This document shows, piece after piece, positions 29,330 to 37,954 of a stretch of 64,000 nt of DNA. Origin of the DNA: Bradyrhizobium oligotrophicum S58 (lineage in GTDB: Bacteria; Pseudomonadota; Alphaproteobacteria; Rhizobiales; Xanthobacteraceae); contig NC_020453.1 in assembly GCF_000344805.1 (NCBI RefSeq), positions 8,164,001-8,228,000 of the forward strand, in the 5' to 3' direction. Position 1 is the first letter of the stretch; the number at the start of each line of letters is the position of its first letter. The translations under genes and the position numbers were made by a program. A model generated the notes under the pieces. It saw only the letters and a program-made list of their open reading frames with translations, was not told the origin of the DNA and did not search any database.

Positions 29330-30379
29330 TCAGGACATGCCGCTCGCGCGCAAGGCCGACGCCACCGGCTGGAAAAACTCCTCGGTGATGAAATGATCTT
29401 GGGCGATGCGGCGGTCGATGTCCGCGGCAAGGTCAGGATCGCGAAAGCGAGGAATGCCGAGTTCTGCGGCGGCTGCAGTGAGATTGTGCGCCCGGACGGA
29501 GCGTCCCTTGCACACGAGCCTCGGCACTTGTGTCTCGCCCGGAACATAGCGCAGCCCGACCATCACATCGTCGCCTTCGATGACCAGCGTCGCGCTTTCG
29601 ATACCTCCCCGCCCTCCCCCATGCGCCAACGATTGCCGCTGACGGCGTAGTGCGGAGCGCACTTCCGGCAGGCCTTCCTGGTCTCTCCGCTCGCGCTTCG
29701 CCTCGCTTCGGGTCATCCGCATCTCCCGCATGAACAGTCCGCGCTGCACCAGGACGTCGATAAGGCCGCCCACCATCAGCACGACGATTGCCGCGACGAG
29801 GAGCGGTGCCATGACCGCCCCGATCACTGGCCCGAGGCAGGAAAGACCGCATCCTGGCGTGTGAACCAGGGAGTTGAGCGACATCCCGAGGACGAAGACC
29901 GAGATCGTGACGAGGAGGGTCGCCTTGACCAGACTCTTTGCTAGCTCGATCAGGTTCTTGAGCGCGAAGGTCCGCTTCAAGCCCTGTGCCGGATGCAAGC
30001 GCTCCGCGCGGGGCTTGATAGGATCAAGGCTGAAGACGATCCCCTTGGTGACGGCGACGTTGACGACGACGGACACAAGGACGACGATGGTCGCCCCCCT
30101 TGCAAGATGCGGCACGGCGGCTTCGTAGATCATTGTTCCGATTGTGCCCGCAGCCTCCCGAAACGGCTGGCCGCCCGCATCGCCCACGCGCATCACAGCC
30201 CCCTGAAGCCGCGCGAAAAGCTCCGGCAACGTCAGCCAGAGATAGAGCAGCATGGACGACAGGCATGCGCCCGCGACCATATCGGCGCTGCGAAAGACCT
30301 GTCCCTTTTCGCGCGCCCTCCGCAACTTCCGCTCGCTCGGAGGCAGCGTCCGCTCCTCGGTGCCGCCATCCTCGCTCAT
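29330..30379 (-). CDS. sctU: Type III secretion export-apparatus switch protein SctU (no NPTH motif)
   Basis: 349 residues. FlhB/YscU family: N-terminal PPSERKLRRAREKGQVFRSADM, four membrane helices, cytoplasmic linker, and C-terminal domain with GLRY.P.ETQVPRLVCKG. At the autocleavage position the family's Asn-Pro-Thr-His is replaced by EGDD (~residues 268-271, LVIEGDDVMVGLRY), so self-cleavage and the classical substrate switch should not occur. Its start overlaps the sctT stop. Otherwise full length with no frameshift. Confidence 0.92.
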   Translation of the reverse strand: MSEDGGTEERTLPPSERKLRRAREKGQVFRSADMVAGACLSSMLLYLWLTLPELFARLQGAVMRVGDAGGQPFREAAGTIGTMIYEAAVPHLARGATIVVLVSVVVNVAVTKGIVFSLDPIKPRAERLHPAQGLKRTFALKNLIELAKSLVKATLLVTISVFVLGMSLNSLVHTPGCGLSCLGPVIGAVMAPLLVAAIVVLMVGGLIDVLVQRGLFMREMRMTRSEAKRERRDQEGLPEVRSALRRQRQSLAHGGGRGGIESATLVIEGDDVMVGLRYVPGETQVPRLVCKGRSVRAHNLTAAAAELGIPRFRDPDLAADIDRRIAQDHFITEEFFQPVASALRASGMS

Positions 30380-31194
30380 CGCAGGAACCGCCCCATTTGG
30401 TCCAGGATTCCGGTCAACTCTCCAAGCTGGGTACCGAAGTGATCGAGCAGAAAGGCCGCATAGAGCGGCAGAACCAGGAAGTAGACCAGGTTGCGCGCCG
30501 CCATCGAGAGATCGAACACGTTCAACTGCGGTGCGAAACGCGCAATCACCATCAGCGCGAACATCGCGACGAACATGGCCACCAGCATCGGAAACGCCAG
30601 AATCAACGCCAACTGCAGCACGTGGACGAGCATGTCGAGCGCCAATAGCCCGCTCTCGGCGCGCAATATCGGGGCGAGCTCAATGACGGGCCAGAGCCTG
30701 TAGCTGCCATAAAGAGCTTCGGCGACGCTGCGAAAGCCGTCGGCTGCGACGAACAGCACTACGGCCGCGAGCATGAAAAGCGTGCCGGACGCGGTGGACT
30801 CGGTCATGGCGTTGGGATCCTGAAGCTGGGCATCAGGAGCCTGACGCTCGTAGTCCAGCAGATCGCCGGCGACCTCGGCGGCCCAGAACGGGATCCCGAG
30901 CAGCAAACCGAGGAGCCCTCCGATGACCGCTTCCTTGAACCCGACCGCGACCAACCGCAATGTTTGCGTGCCGATCGGAGGCAGCACCTCAACAAGTCCA
31001 GTCATGACCGGTAGCGAGATCGCGACCACAAAAGCACCACGAATCAAGCCGGTCAGCCCGAGGCGAACAAACACGGGAAAGGTCATGACGAAGGCGCTGG
31101 GACGCGCGATGGCGAGCGCCAACGAAAGAAGGTGACGGAAGACGAGATTGGCTCCCGCGTCGATGCTGTCCAACGGCATGAGGTCAAGCCCCAT
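30376..31194 (-). CDS. sctT: Type III secretion export-apparatus protein SctT
   Basis: About 272 residues. FliR/YscT family inner-membrane protein of the export gate, with six hydrophobic segments. Conserved blocks include RPSAFVMTFPVFVRLGLTG and EVAGDLLDYERQA near the third helix. The ATG at 31194 has GGAG five bases before it; a GTG at 31200 is the alternative. It overlaps sctU by four bases. Confidence 0.9.
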   Translation of the reverse strand: MGLDLMPLDSIDAGANLVFRHLLSLALAIARPSAFVMTFPVFVRLGLTGLIRGAFVVAISLPVMTGLVEVLPPIGTQTLRLVAVGFKEAVIGGLLGLLLGIPFWAAEVAGDLLDYERQAPDAQLQDPNAMTESTASGTLFMLAAVVLFVAADGFRSVAEALYGSYRLWPVIELAPILRAESGLLALDMLVHVLQLALILAFPMLVAMFVAMFALMVIARFAPQLNVFDLSMAARNLVYFLVLPLYAAFLLDHFGTQLGELTGILDQMGRFLR

Positions 31195-31245
31195 CGCCAC
31201 TCCGCGCCGCCCATGATCCTCCGGGCACGATGAAGGGAAGGTCCG

Positions 31246-31527
31246 TCAACGCGTCAGTGAAGGAAAATCCGCGAGGATCTGATCGGTATATTGGATCAGC
31301 GGTGCCGCCAGCACTGCGCCGAACACCGCCAGCGTGGCCACGACGGCGATCAGTTTGATCGTCTGCGGCAGCACCTGGTCCTGGATCTGGGTTGCGGCCT
31401 GAAGGATTGAAACCAACAGGCCAACAACCATCGCCACACCCAGGGGAGGCATGGCAAAGATGAGAACGACGGTCAGACCCCTGACCAGATGATCGACGAT
31501 CGTCGCTTGACCCATTGCCTCCCCCAT
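31246..31527 (-). CDS. sctS: Type III secretion export-apparatus protein SctS
   Basis: 93 residues, typical FliQ/YscS length, with two membrane helices (LTVVLIFAMPPLGVAMVVGLLVSILQ and LIAVVATLAVFGAVLAAPLI). The linking loop ATQIQDQVLPQTIKL carries the family signature (QAATQIQDQTL-like). It sits between sctR and sctT as in nearly all such operons. Confidence 0.93.
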   Translation of the reverse strand: MGEAMGQATIVDHLVRGLTVVLIFAMPPLGVAMVVGLLVSILQAATQIQDQVLPQTIKLIAVVATLAVFGAVLAAPLIQYTDQILADFPSLTR

Positions 31528-31539
31528 CCATGTCGCAGG

Positions 31540-32187
31540 CTACCCATAACTCAGCACCAAGCCATGCATCAGCTTGGACCAACCCTCGACCATGACGAAC
31601 AAGAACAGCTTGAATGGAACGGAGATCGTCGACGGCGGCACCATCGACATGCCAAGGGACATCAAGACCGCGGACACCACGAGATCAATCGCGATGAAGG
31701 GGAGATAGAGCAGGAAGCCGATCTCGAAGGCGCGCTTGAGCTCCGAGCTCATGAACGAGGGAACGAGAATGACGAGGTCTTCACTGGATAGCTTGGCCCT
31801 GCTGCTGTCGGGCCATAAGCTGCCGGTGGCGGTGACGAAGAAATCCCGCTCCGCGACCGTGGTGAACCGGCTCAAATGCTCGCGAACTGGCTGGGTTGCC
31901 CGCTCTGCGGCATCTTTCCAGTCGGCAAAGGTTTGAAACTCGGTGGCCCGATCATTGACGCGCTCGTACACTGCCTGCACCAGCGGTGCGCTGACATAGG
32001 CCGTCAGAACCAAGGCAATGGCATAGAGCACGAGGTTCGGAGGCGTCTGCTGCACTCCCAGCGCATTCCGGATCAGGAACAGCACCACGGCGATCTTGAC
32101 GAACGATGTCATCGTCACGACGGCAAAGGTGACAAGGCCAAGTCCGGCGATGACCGCAAGAACGGCAAACAGGTTGAACTGGGTCAC
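31540..32187 (-). CDS. sctR: Type III secretion export-apparatus protein SctR
   Basis: 215 residues from a GTG start. FliP/YscR family: four hydrophobic segments, with the characteristic TSFVKIAVVLFLIRNALGVQQTPPNLVLYAIALVLT and, later, VPSFMSSELKRAFEIGFLLYLPFIAIDLVVSAVLMSLGM. Forms the SctRST export gate with the two genes that follow. 12 bases separate it from sctS. Confidence 0.95.
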   Translation of the reverse strand: MTQFNLFAVLAVIAGLGLVTFAVVTMTSFVKIAVVLFLIRNALGVQQTPPNLVLYAIALVLTAYVSAPLVQAVYERVNDRATEFQTFADWKDAAERATQPVREHLSRFTTVAERDFFVTATGSLWPDSSRAKLSSEDLVILVPSFMSSELKRAFEIGFLLYLPFIAIDLVVSAVLMSLGMSMVPPSTISVPFKLFLFVMVEGWSKLMHGLVLSYG

Positions 32188-32196
32188 GGCTTCAGC

Positions 32197-33261
32197 TCAT
32201 TCGTGATTGAACAATCTCTTGATCCGCACGCCGAGTGCCTCGCCGATCTTGACGATCTCGCCCGAACCGATCCGCCGATTCCCCGCGTGAATCTCGACTG
32301 CATGCCGCGGATCCCGACCAAGATTGAAGACATAGCCGGGCGCGATCGTGCGCAACTCGCCGAGAGGTATATCGAGCTGGCCGATCTCAAACAGGAGCTT
32401 GATCTGGAGGTCGTCCAGGCTCACCTCGTCTGCGCCGGTATCGACGCTTTCATGTGTCGTCATGTCCACAGCCGTCCAATGATGAAGATCGCCCCTGATC
32501 TGATGCAACATGTCCAGCACTGTCGCGTCGCTTCCCTCGAAACGGCATGAGGTCAGACGACGCTCGCCGAAGACGCCGGCGACGCGTCCATCCGGCATCG
32601 CGTGTTCGATGATCACGACGTCTCCCGGCCGCAAGCTCGCGAGCAAGCGGGCGCTGATGCGCGTGGCACCAACCCGGAATGCCGCGCAGATCGGAACTCC
32701 CGCGGCAGGAGCCGGATCCAATGCTTGAACGTGATCCGCCAAACGGGATTCATAGGGATCTGGTAAGGACAGATCAGCACTGAACGATCGTTCGCCAAGC
32801 GTGCCACGACACAGGAGTCCGAGCGGGTCCGGAACGCTGCAATCGAAGGAGGCACGCGTGAGGATGACAGAGAGGCCGAGCGTCTCCTCGATGACATCGA
32901 GCACGGCAGCGCAGGCAAATTCTATCAGAAGCAGCAGATCGGGCTCCGCGAGCGTCGTTCGAGGCGGGCCATCAATCGCCTGCAGCGTTGCGTCGATCAC
33001 CTCGACAGGCAGACTGAGGGCACATGGATCACCACCGATCGTAAAATGCAGACGACACGCCGGCCGGCTCGAAACGCGCGAGGAAGCGGCCGAGAAGGAA
33101 AGCCGCAGCGGCAGACCCGCCAACTCGCAGGTGAGTTCAGCCCGTCGCCGACACCAACGACGGGCACGTAGAACATCAGCAATGGATAGCACGTCCGGGT
33201 GAAATCCGGCGATTTCACCTTCAGGCGCTCCGCGCCTGCGAGCGGGGAACGGGGCGTTCAT
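32197..33261 (-). CDS. sctQ: Type III secretion cytoplasmic C-ring protein SctQ
   Basis: 354 residues. The C-terminal ~70 residues form a SpoA/FliN-like domain (LDDLQIKLLFEIGQLDIPLGELRTIAPGYVFNLG, then GEIVKIGEALGVRIKRLF). The N-terminal two thirds are weakly conserved as usual, with a central segment that may be a second SpoA-like fold (LRPGDVVIIEH). It forms the sorting platform with SctK and SctL. It overlaps the sctO stop by four bases. Confidence 0.88.
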   Translation of the reverse strand: MNAPFPARRRGAPEGEIAGFHPDVLSIADVLRARRWCRRRAELTCELAGLPLRLSFSAASSRVSSRPACRLHFTIGGDPCALSLPVEVIDATLQAIDGPPRTTLAEPDLLLLIEFACAAVLDVIEETLGLSVILTRASFDCSVPDPLGLLCRGTLGERSFSADLSLPDPYESRLADHVQALDPAPAAGVPICAAFRVGATRISARLLASLRPGDVVIIEHAMPDGRVAGVFGERRLTSCRFEGSDATVLDMLHQIRGDLHHWTAVDMTTHESVDTGADEVSLDDLQIKLLFEIGQLDIPLGELRTIAPGYVFNLGRDPRHAVEIHAGNRRIGSGEIVKIGEALGVRIKRLFNHE

Positions 33262-33746
33262 GCTTGCCGCCCCGCCGCACTGCCGTCCGAATGAGCCAGC
33301 TCCTCCAGCAACGTCTCACGGACCTCGCGACGGCGATGCGATCGCTGCAATAACTCACTCCACTTGCGATGCCTCCGATGGGCTTTCGTAAATTCGAGGC
33401 GCAGACCCTGAACTTCGTTATGCGCCTGGGCGAGCGTACGGATGCTCGCAAGGCGCTGCTCGGCAAGCGCAATTGCGAGCCGCTCGAGGCGCCTGAGTTG
33501 CGCATCAAGTTCGGTGATCTCCCGCGCGGAAATTGGACGCCCTATCATCTGCTGGTAGATCTGACGTTCGCGTGCGCCACGTGCCGCTGCTTGCAGCGCG
33601 ACCGCATGATTGATCTGCATCAGTTCTGCAGCCGCTTCGACCTGTGCGGCCACGCCGCGCTGAAGCGCGGAATTCACCCGCCGCTCCCTCTCTCCGAGAA
33701 CGATCTGCATCCTGCGCATGCGCATGAGCATTGGATCGTGCCTCAT
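33258..33746 (-). CDS. sctO: Type III secretion stalk protein SctO (RhcZ-like)
   Basis: 162 residues from the ATG at 33746, which overlaps the sctN stop (ATGA); a GTG further upstream lies inside sctN. Almost wholly helical and charged (QLRRLERLAIALAEQRLASIRTLAQAHNEV), as expected for the YscO/FliJ-like coiled-coil stalk that contacts the ATPase. Identification rests on position between sctN and sctQ and on composition, not on strong motifs. Confidence 0.75.
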   Translation of the reverse strand: MRHDPMLMRMRRMQIVLGERERRVNSALQRGVAAQVEAAAELMQINHAVALQAAARGARERQIYQQMIGRPISAREITELDAQLRRLERLAIALAEQRLASIRTLAQAHNEVQGLRLEFTKAHRRHRKWSELLQRSHRRREVRETLLEELAHSDGSAAGRQA

Positions 33747-35086
33747 GACGCGAGCTGCTCGAGTTGCTGGATCGTGCGATCCCACGGAACGGCCTCGCCG
33801 AGGCCCTGCCGCAGAAAGGACTTGATAGCCTCCTGCTTGGCGATCGCCTCGTCGGCGATCGGATCGGATCCGGCCTTGTACTCGCCAACCTGCAGCAGGA
33901 ACTCGAGCTCCGCATAGCGAGCTATGAGTTCACGCACCCTCATCGCTGCAGCGCGATGGCGGCTCGTCACGATTTGGTCCATGACGCGGCTGAGGCTGGA
34001 CACGATGTCAATCGCCGGGAAATGCGCCGACTGTGCGAGCTTAGGTGACAACGCGATGTGTCCGTCCAGAATGCTGCGCGTCTCCTCAGCGATCGGATCC
34101 GCGGTACCATCTCCCTCAACCAGCACGGTGTAGAATGCAGTGATTGAGCCGGTGACTCCGGGGCCGGACCGCTCGAGCAACTCGGGCAAGGCCGCAAACA
34201 CCGACGGCGGAAAGCCCCGGCGCGTCGGAGGTTCGCCCGCCGCCAGTCCGATCTCGCGCAATGCCCGCGCAAAGCGTGTGACGCTGTCCTGCACCAGCAG
34301 CACGCGCGCGTTGCGATCCCGGAAGTACTCGGCAATCGTCGTGGCGACGTAGGCAGCCGTGACGCGTTCCGTCGGCGGGCGGTCCGACGTTGCGACGATG
34401 ACGACCGATCGCGCCCGGGCCGCTCCGGCGAGGCAGCGCTCGACCATCTCTCGGACTTCGCGACCACGCTCGCCGATCAGCGCAACCACGCAGACATCGA
34501 CGTCGGCGTTCTGGACGATCTGGGCGACGAGCGACGATTTGCCTGCACCGGGTTCGCCATAGATGCCAATCCGCTGCCCCTCGCCACAACTGAGCAGACC
34601 ATCGATCGCCCGGATGCCAAGGGATAATGGGCGGCCAACGAGCCGCCGGGCCAAGGGCGCCGGCGCGGCTCCGCGGACTCCTCGAACCTGGTCGAACTCG
34701 GGCCATCCTCGTTCCTGAACGTCGAGAAGGCGCCCGAGCCCGTCGACGACGCGGCCGAGCAGCGCTGGCCCAACCATGATGCCGAGGGCCTGCCTGGTCG
34801 AAACGACTTCCGTCCTTGCTGAGAGACCCGCCACGTCTCCGAGGGGGGTCAGCAAGGCGACCCCGCCTTCGATGCCCACGATCTCGGCCCGCAGATCATC
34901 CGAGGCGTGGGCAGAGCGGAGCAAACAGATATCGCCAACGCGCGCGTCGGGAACGATCGCCCTGATGAGGGTCCCCGACACCTGAATCACGCGCCCGCGG
35001 ATCGGCCGCAGTTGCGAACTGGCTGCAGCTCTACGCAACTGCGGCAGGATTCGCGCGAGTCGGTGGGTGGCAGAGCCTGCCGACAT
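33743..35086 (-). CDS. sctN: Type III secretion ATPase SctN
   Basis: About 447 residues. F1/FliI-type hexameric ATPase that unfolds substrates and strips chaperones. Walker A GEPGAGKSSL, Walker B-like RVLLVQDSVTRFARALREIGLA, and LIGERGREVREMVE are all present. The N-terminal cap (GRVIQVSGTLIRAIVPDARVGDICLL) and the SITAFYTVLVEGDGTADPIAEETRSILDGHI block are typical. The ATG at 35086 touches the sctL stop (TGATG). Confidence 0.96.
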   Translation of the reverse strand: MSAGSATHRLARILPQLRRAAASSQLRPIRGRVIQVSGTLIRAIVPDARVGDICLLRSAHASDDLRAEIVGIEGGVALLTPLGDVAGLSARTEVVSTRQALGIMVGPALLGRVVDGLGRLLDVQERGWPEFDQVRGVRGAAPAPLARRLVGRPLSLGIRAIDGLLSCGEGQRIGIYGEPGAGKSSLVAQIVQNADVDVCVVALIGERGREVREMVERCLAGAARARSVVIVATSDRPPTERVTAAYVATTIAEYFRDRNARVLLVQDSVTRFARALREIGLAAGEPPTRRGFPPSVFAALPELLERSGPGVTGSITAFYTVLVEGDGTADPIAEETRSILDGHIALSPKLAQSAHFPAIDIVSSLSRVMDQIVTSRHRAAAMRVRELIARYAELEFLLQVGEYKAGSDPIADEAIAKQEAIKSFLRQGLGEAVPWDRTIQQLEQLAS

Positions 35087-35703
35087 CACGGCTGCACCTC
35101 CTCGAAACCGGCATGCAGCGCCATGGCGAGCTGCTCCAGTTGAGCGTCAACGGAAACGTCGATCTGTCCGAACTCGCTCCAAAGCATACAGCGCCCCGGT
35201 GCAATCTGCGGGTCCGACACGATGGTGAGCCGGTCGCCAACATCCTCCAGCAGCGCGGCCACTCGTCCACGGATGGACTCCATCTCCTGCGGCGCAGTCA
35301 TCAGCACGATGGCCGTACCAACGCGCATCTCTTCGAGGGCTCTGGTGATCGCTCGCGCGGCGAGATCATTCGGCTCAAAACTGCCAAGGATCTCCCTGAC
35401 GATCTCGACGACGAGCGTGATCAGTTCGTCTTGCAGATCGGCGACGAAGTCATGGACTGCGACCTTCGTTTCCGCAATCAGGCGGGCCGCCTGCTCAACT
35501 CCCGCAAGACGACCATCCTCGAAGCCTCGCATGCGCTGCTCCTCGAACGCGAGCCGGGCCTGCGCGGTGATCTGCTCGCATTGCCGCCGGGCGTCGGCAA
35601 GATAGGCAGCCGCCGAAAACCAGGTCTCCGCCTCATCGGCCCGAACCACGGGTCCGAGCGGACGGAACGTGCTGGCGGGCTTGTCACTCTCGACGGCTTT
35701 CAC
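35086..35703 (-). CDS. sctL: Type III secretion stator protein SctL (NolV-like)
   Basis: 205 residues from a GTG that overlaps the sctK stop (GTGA). FliH/YscL-type: helical N-terminal part (YLADARRQCEQITAQARLAFEEQRMRGFEDGRLAGVEQAARLI) followed by a V-ATPase E-subunit-like C-terminal region (LVVEIVREILGSFEPNDLAARAITRAL; DPQIAPGRCMLWSEFGQIDVSVDAQLEQL). It links the ATPase to the sorting platform. Confidence 0.9.
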   Translation of the reverse strand: MKAVESDKPASTFRPLGPVVRADEAETWFSAAAYLADARRQCEQITAQARLAFEEQRMRGFEDGRLAGVEQAARLIAETKVAVHDFVADLQDELITLVVEIVREILGSFEPNDLAARAITRALEEMRVGTAIVLMTAPQEMESIRGRVAALLEDVGDRLTIVSDPQIAPGRCMLWSEFGQIDVSVDAQLEQLAMALHAGFEEVQP

Positions 35704-36398
35704 GGCACCATCCCATCGGCCAGAACGCGATCAACAATCTCCGGGCCAAGCTGTTGGTGTCGCCGCGAGACCGGGGAGCCCAGCGGCGAGTCGATCGGAA
35801 ATCGAAGAAGGATGCGGCTGCGCAACGTGGCGGGGAGCTGCCAGATTGCGGCATTGAGACATTGCATCCCATCGCTTCGGATCGCGTCCGCAAGCGAAGA
35901 TCGATCCAGGGGGCGATCGGATCTGGGCGACAGATCGATATTGGCGAGCGCAACCTTGTGAAGTTGGGGATCGAATTCTCCAAGAACCTCTCGAAGCGTA
36001 TTCATGAGCACCGTGGAACGAAGTGCGTGGGCATGCCAAACGCCGCCGGCCAGCTCGGCGACGCGCCGTAGCTGCTCGCCGCCAAGAAGGGCAATGCGAC
36101 TGCGCCTTTCGGCGATGTCGGCTGCCGTGCAGCAATCGATCCCAAAATGCACAACGATCCGCTCAGAGAGATTTCGGTGGAGCCGGTTGCAGGCGAGCAT
36201 CCGTGCGGCAAGCCCGGGCGGAATGCCCGGTACGCATGCGAGGAATCGCTCAACATGGATGTAGCGCGCCGGCAATCGGCAAAACCCGTCCATATCAATC
36301 GCTGGCCGATGACCCACCGGTGCGCCGGGTTCGCTCCCACCGCTGACCTTCGGATCACGCAAGCCAAAGGACGCTCCAGGTTGCACAAGCCTATTCAT
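35700..36398 (-). CDS. sctK: Type III secretion sorting-platform protein SctK (NolU-like)
   Basis: 232 residues, no membrane segment. The position between sctJ and sctL and the overlap with sctL identify it as the rhizobial NolU/SctK component, a poorly conserved family. Visible features include YIHVERFLACVPGIPPGLAARMLACNRLHRNLSERIVVHFG. Assignment is mainly positional. Confidence 0.78.
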   Translation of the reverse strand: MNRLVQPGASFGLRDPKVSGGSEPGAPVGHRPAIDMDGFCRLPARYIHVERFLACVPGIPPGLAARMLACNRLHRNLSERIVVHFGIDCCTAADIAERRSRIALLGGEQLRRVAELAGGVWHAHALRSTVLMNTLREVLGEFDPQLHKVALANIDLSPRSDRPLDRSSLADAIRSDGMQCLNAAIWQLPATLRSRILLRFPIDSPLGSPVSRRHQQLGPEIVDRVLADGMVP

Positions 36399-36425
36399 CT
36401 GCCGGCCGACCCCACGTCAATCGCC

Positions 36426-37292
36426 CTAGGACACGACACGCAGCGGATCACGCACCCGCGTTCCGCCATCCCGACGCAGCGGTACCTTGCGTTGCGCACG
36501 TCCCGCGCGCGCCCGGCGCCAGAGCTGGAAAACTCCGATCGATCCGAGCAGTCCCACCCCAGCCGCGGCTGACGCTCCCAAGATGAGCGGACTGCCACGT
36601 AGGGCAGATCCGTCGTGAGATAGGACGGATGCCGTCGTCTCGATCGACGTTGAAGGGCTGAGTTCGACGGGCTCTGAACTGCCACGCACGAATACCACGG
36701 CCACCTTGTCGTAGGTCAGTCCCTCGACACTGTTGGCAATAAGAGTCTTGATCTGCGGCAGCAGCATGGTGACTTCAGCGCGCGCGTCATGCTTGATGAA
36801 CACCGACGCCGCCGACGGAACCTGGTCGCGACGCAATGGATCGTTCTTCGGCAGCACCACGTGGACACGAGCCGAGATGACTCCGTCGATCTCCATGATC
36901 GTCCTTGCCAACTCTTGATTGAGCGCATGAATCAGCTTGGCTCGCTCCTCTGTCGGAGACGACACGAGACCATTGCTCGAGAACACGCTACCCATGTCCT
37001 CGAACTTCGCACGCGGCAACCCGGATGCATTCAGCAGCGTTACGGAGTCGGCAAACCGCTCCTGCTCGACCCTGACAGTGTTGCTGCCGTCCTTTGCCTG
37101 GAGACGATCGGCAGCTATGCCGTTGTGCAGCAGAAGAGCTATCATGAGATTGGCCTCTTTCTCGCTCAAGCGGCTATAAAGCTCGCCTTTGCAACCGCTC
37201 AACGCGAACGCCAAACCCAGCACGAGCACGACATTCAATCTGCGCCCACGAGCGGCCCGCCAATGCTTGGCCTCAACACGGTCCATTCTCAC
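36426..37292 (-). CDS. sctJ: Type III secretion inner-membrane ring lipoprotein SctJ
   Basis: 288 residues. Signal and lipobox VLGLAFALSGCKGELYSRLSEKEANLMIALLLHNGI: the mature protein starts at the Cys and shows the YscJ/FliF ring-building motif. A PXXXSVFI-type block follows (LPKNDPLRRDQVPSAASVFIKH). One C-terminal membrane helix (LILGASAAAGVGLLGSIGVFQLW) anchors it. The GTG start overlaps the preceding stop. Confidence 0.94.
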   Translation of the reverse strand: MRMDRVEAKHWRAARGRRLNVVLVLGLAFALSGCKGELYSRLSEKEANLMIALLLHNGIAADRLQAKDGSNTVRVEQERFADSVTLLNASGLPRAKFEDMGSVFSSNGLVSSPTEERAKLIHALNQELARTIMEIDGVISARVHVVLPKNDPLRRDQVPSAASVFIKHDARAEVTMLLPQIKTLIANSVEGLTYDKVAVVFVRGSSEPVELSPSTSIETTASVLSHDGSALRGSPLILGASAAAGVGLLGSIGVFQLWRRARAGRAQRKVPLRRDGGTRVRDPLRVVS

Positions 37293-37729
37293 TGCCCCTT
37301 CAAGAAGGTGTTGAAGATCCGGGTCGACTCGGTCGAGATTTTCGACATGAGCGTTGCCTCAATGGCAAACGAGAATGCGTGCTCCAACATTTGCAATGCC
37401 TGGCGGCCCGCGTCCGGCTTCTCCGCTCCCGGTCCCGCTCCGTCATTGTTGGAGGATGCCGGACCGGACGCTGCCGGCTCCGGCATGAGGTTGAGTTCGG
37501 GGGCGGCATTGTGCTGGACCCGCTCGTACGAGCTCTCCATCCACTCCATCACCTTCCCGCCGAGTTGGTCGACGGCGTGCGCGGGCTCCATCCGCAGCGT
37601 GGTGACCGGTCGATGAAGAGCGTCTTGAAACGACTGCTGCGCGGCAGCTCCAGGCTCAACGGCTCCGACACCGACGGCAGCTGTTCCGGAAGCCATGACG
37701 CCACCAACCGGCGCAATCGTCGTCATGCC
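37289..37729 (-). CDS. sctI: Type III secretion inner-rod protein SctI (NolB-like)
   Basis: 146 residues from the ATG at 37729 (MTTIAPVGGVMASG), with GGAG seven bases upstream. The C-terminus (LEHAFSFAIEATLMSKISTESTRIFNTFLKGQ) is the diagnostic rod-protein helix, ending in LKGQ. The frame is open to an ATG at 37876, which would add a 49-residue extension with a membrane-like segment (LCLICGAGLLVGLSLV). I prefer the short form because rod proteins are themselves exported by the type III route. First gene of the leftward operon. Confidence 0.8.
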   Translation of the reverse strand, partial: GMTTIAPVGGVMASGTAAVGVGAVEPGAAAQQSFQDALHRPVTTLRMEPAHAVDQLGGKVMEWMESSYERVQHNAAPELNLMPEPAASGPASSNNDGAGPGAEKPDAGRQALQMLEHAFSFAIEATLMSKISTESTRIFNTFLKGQ

Positions 37730-37954
37730 GACGCTCCGTGCCGTCTCAAGACCCCTCGTGCTCTCGTCACTGCTCACTCCAAACAAATAATAATGACTCA
37801 CAAGGGACAGCCCGACCAACAGTCCTGCACCGCAGATCAGGCAGAGCTTTGCACGGCGCCAAACCGCGCAGAGCATAATATTTTCCTAATATATTCTCCG
37901 ACGCCCCCGCGGCCCCTGTGGTTGAATGAGATGAGCTGATAGCAACAAGTAACT
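37730..37954. promoter_or_regulatory. Divergent promoter region of the two secretion operons
   Basis: 225 bases between the rod-protein gene and the short-secretin gene, with an AT-rich core at ~37877-37902 (ATAATATTTTCCTAATATAT). I looked for a rhizobial tts box (GTCAG...TCGAAAGCT type) and did not see one. Confidence 0.45.

Noticed and set aside
37730..37954. A TtsI-binding tts box in the divergent secretion promoter
   Set aside because: I looked for the GTCAG...TCGAAAGCT pattern on both strands and found no acceptable match.
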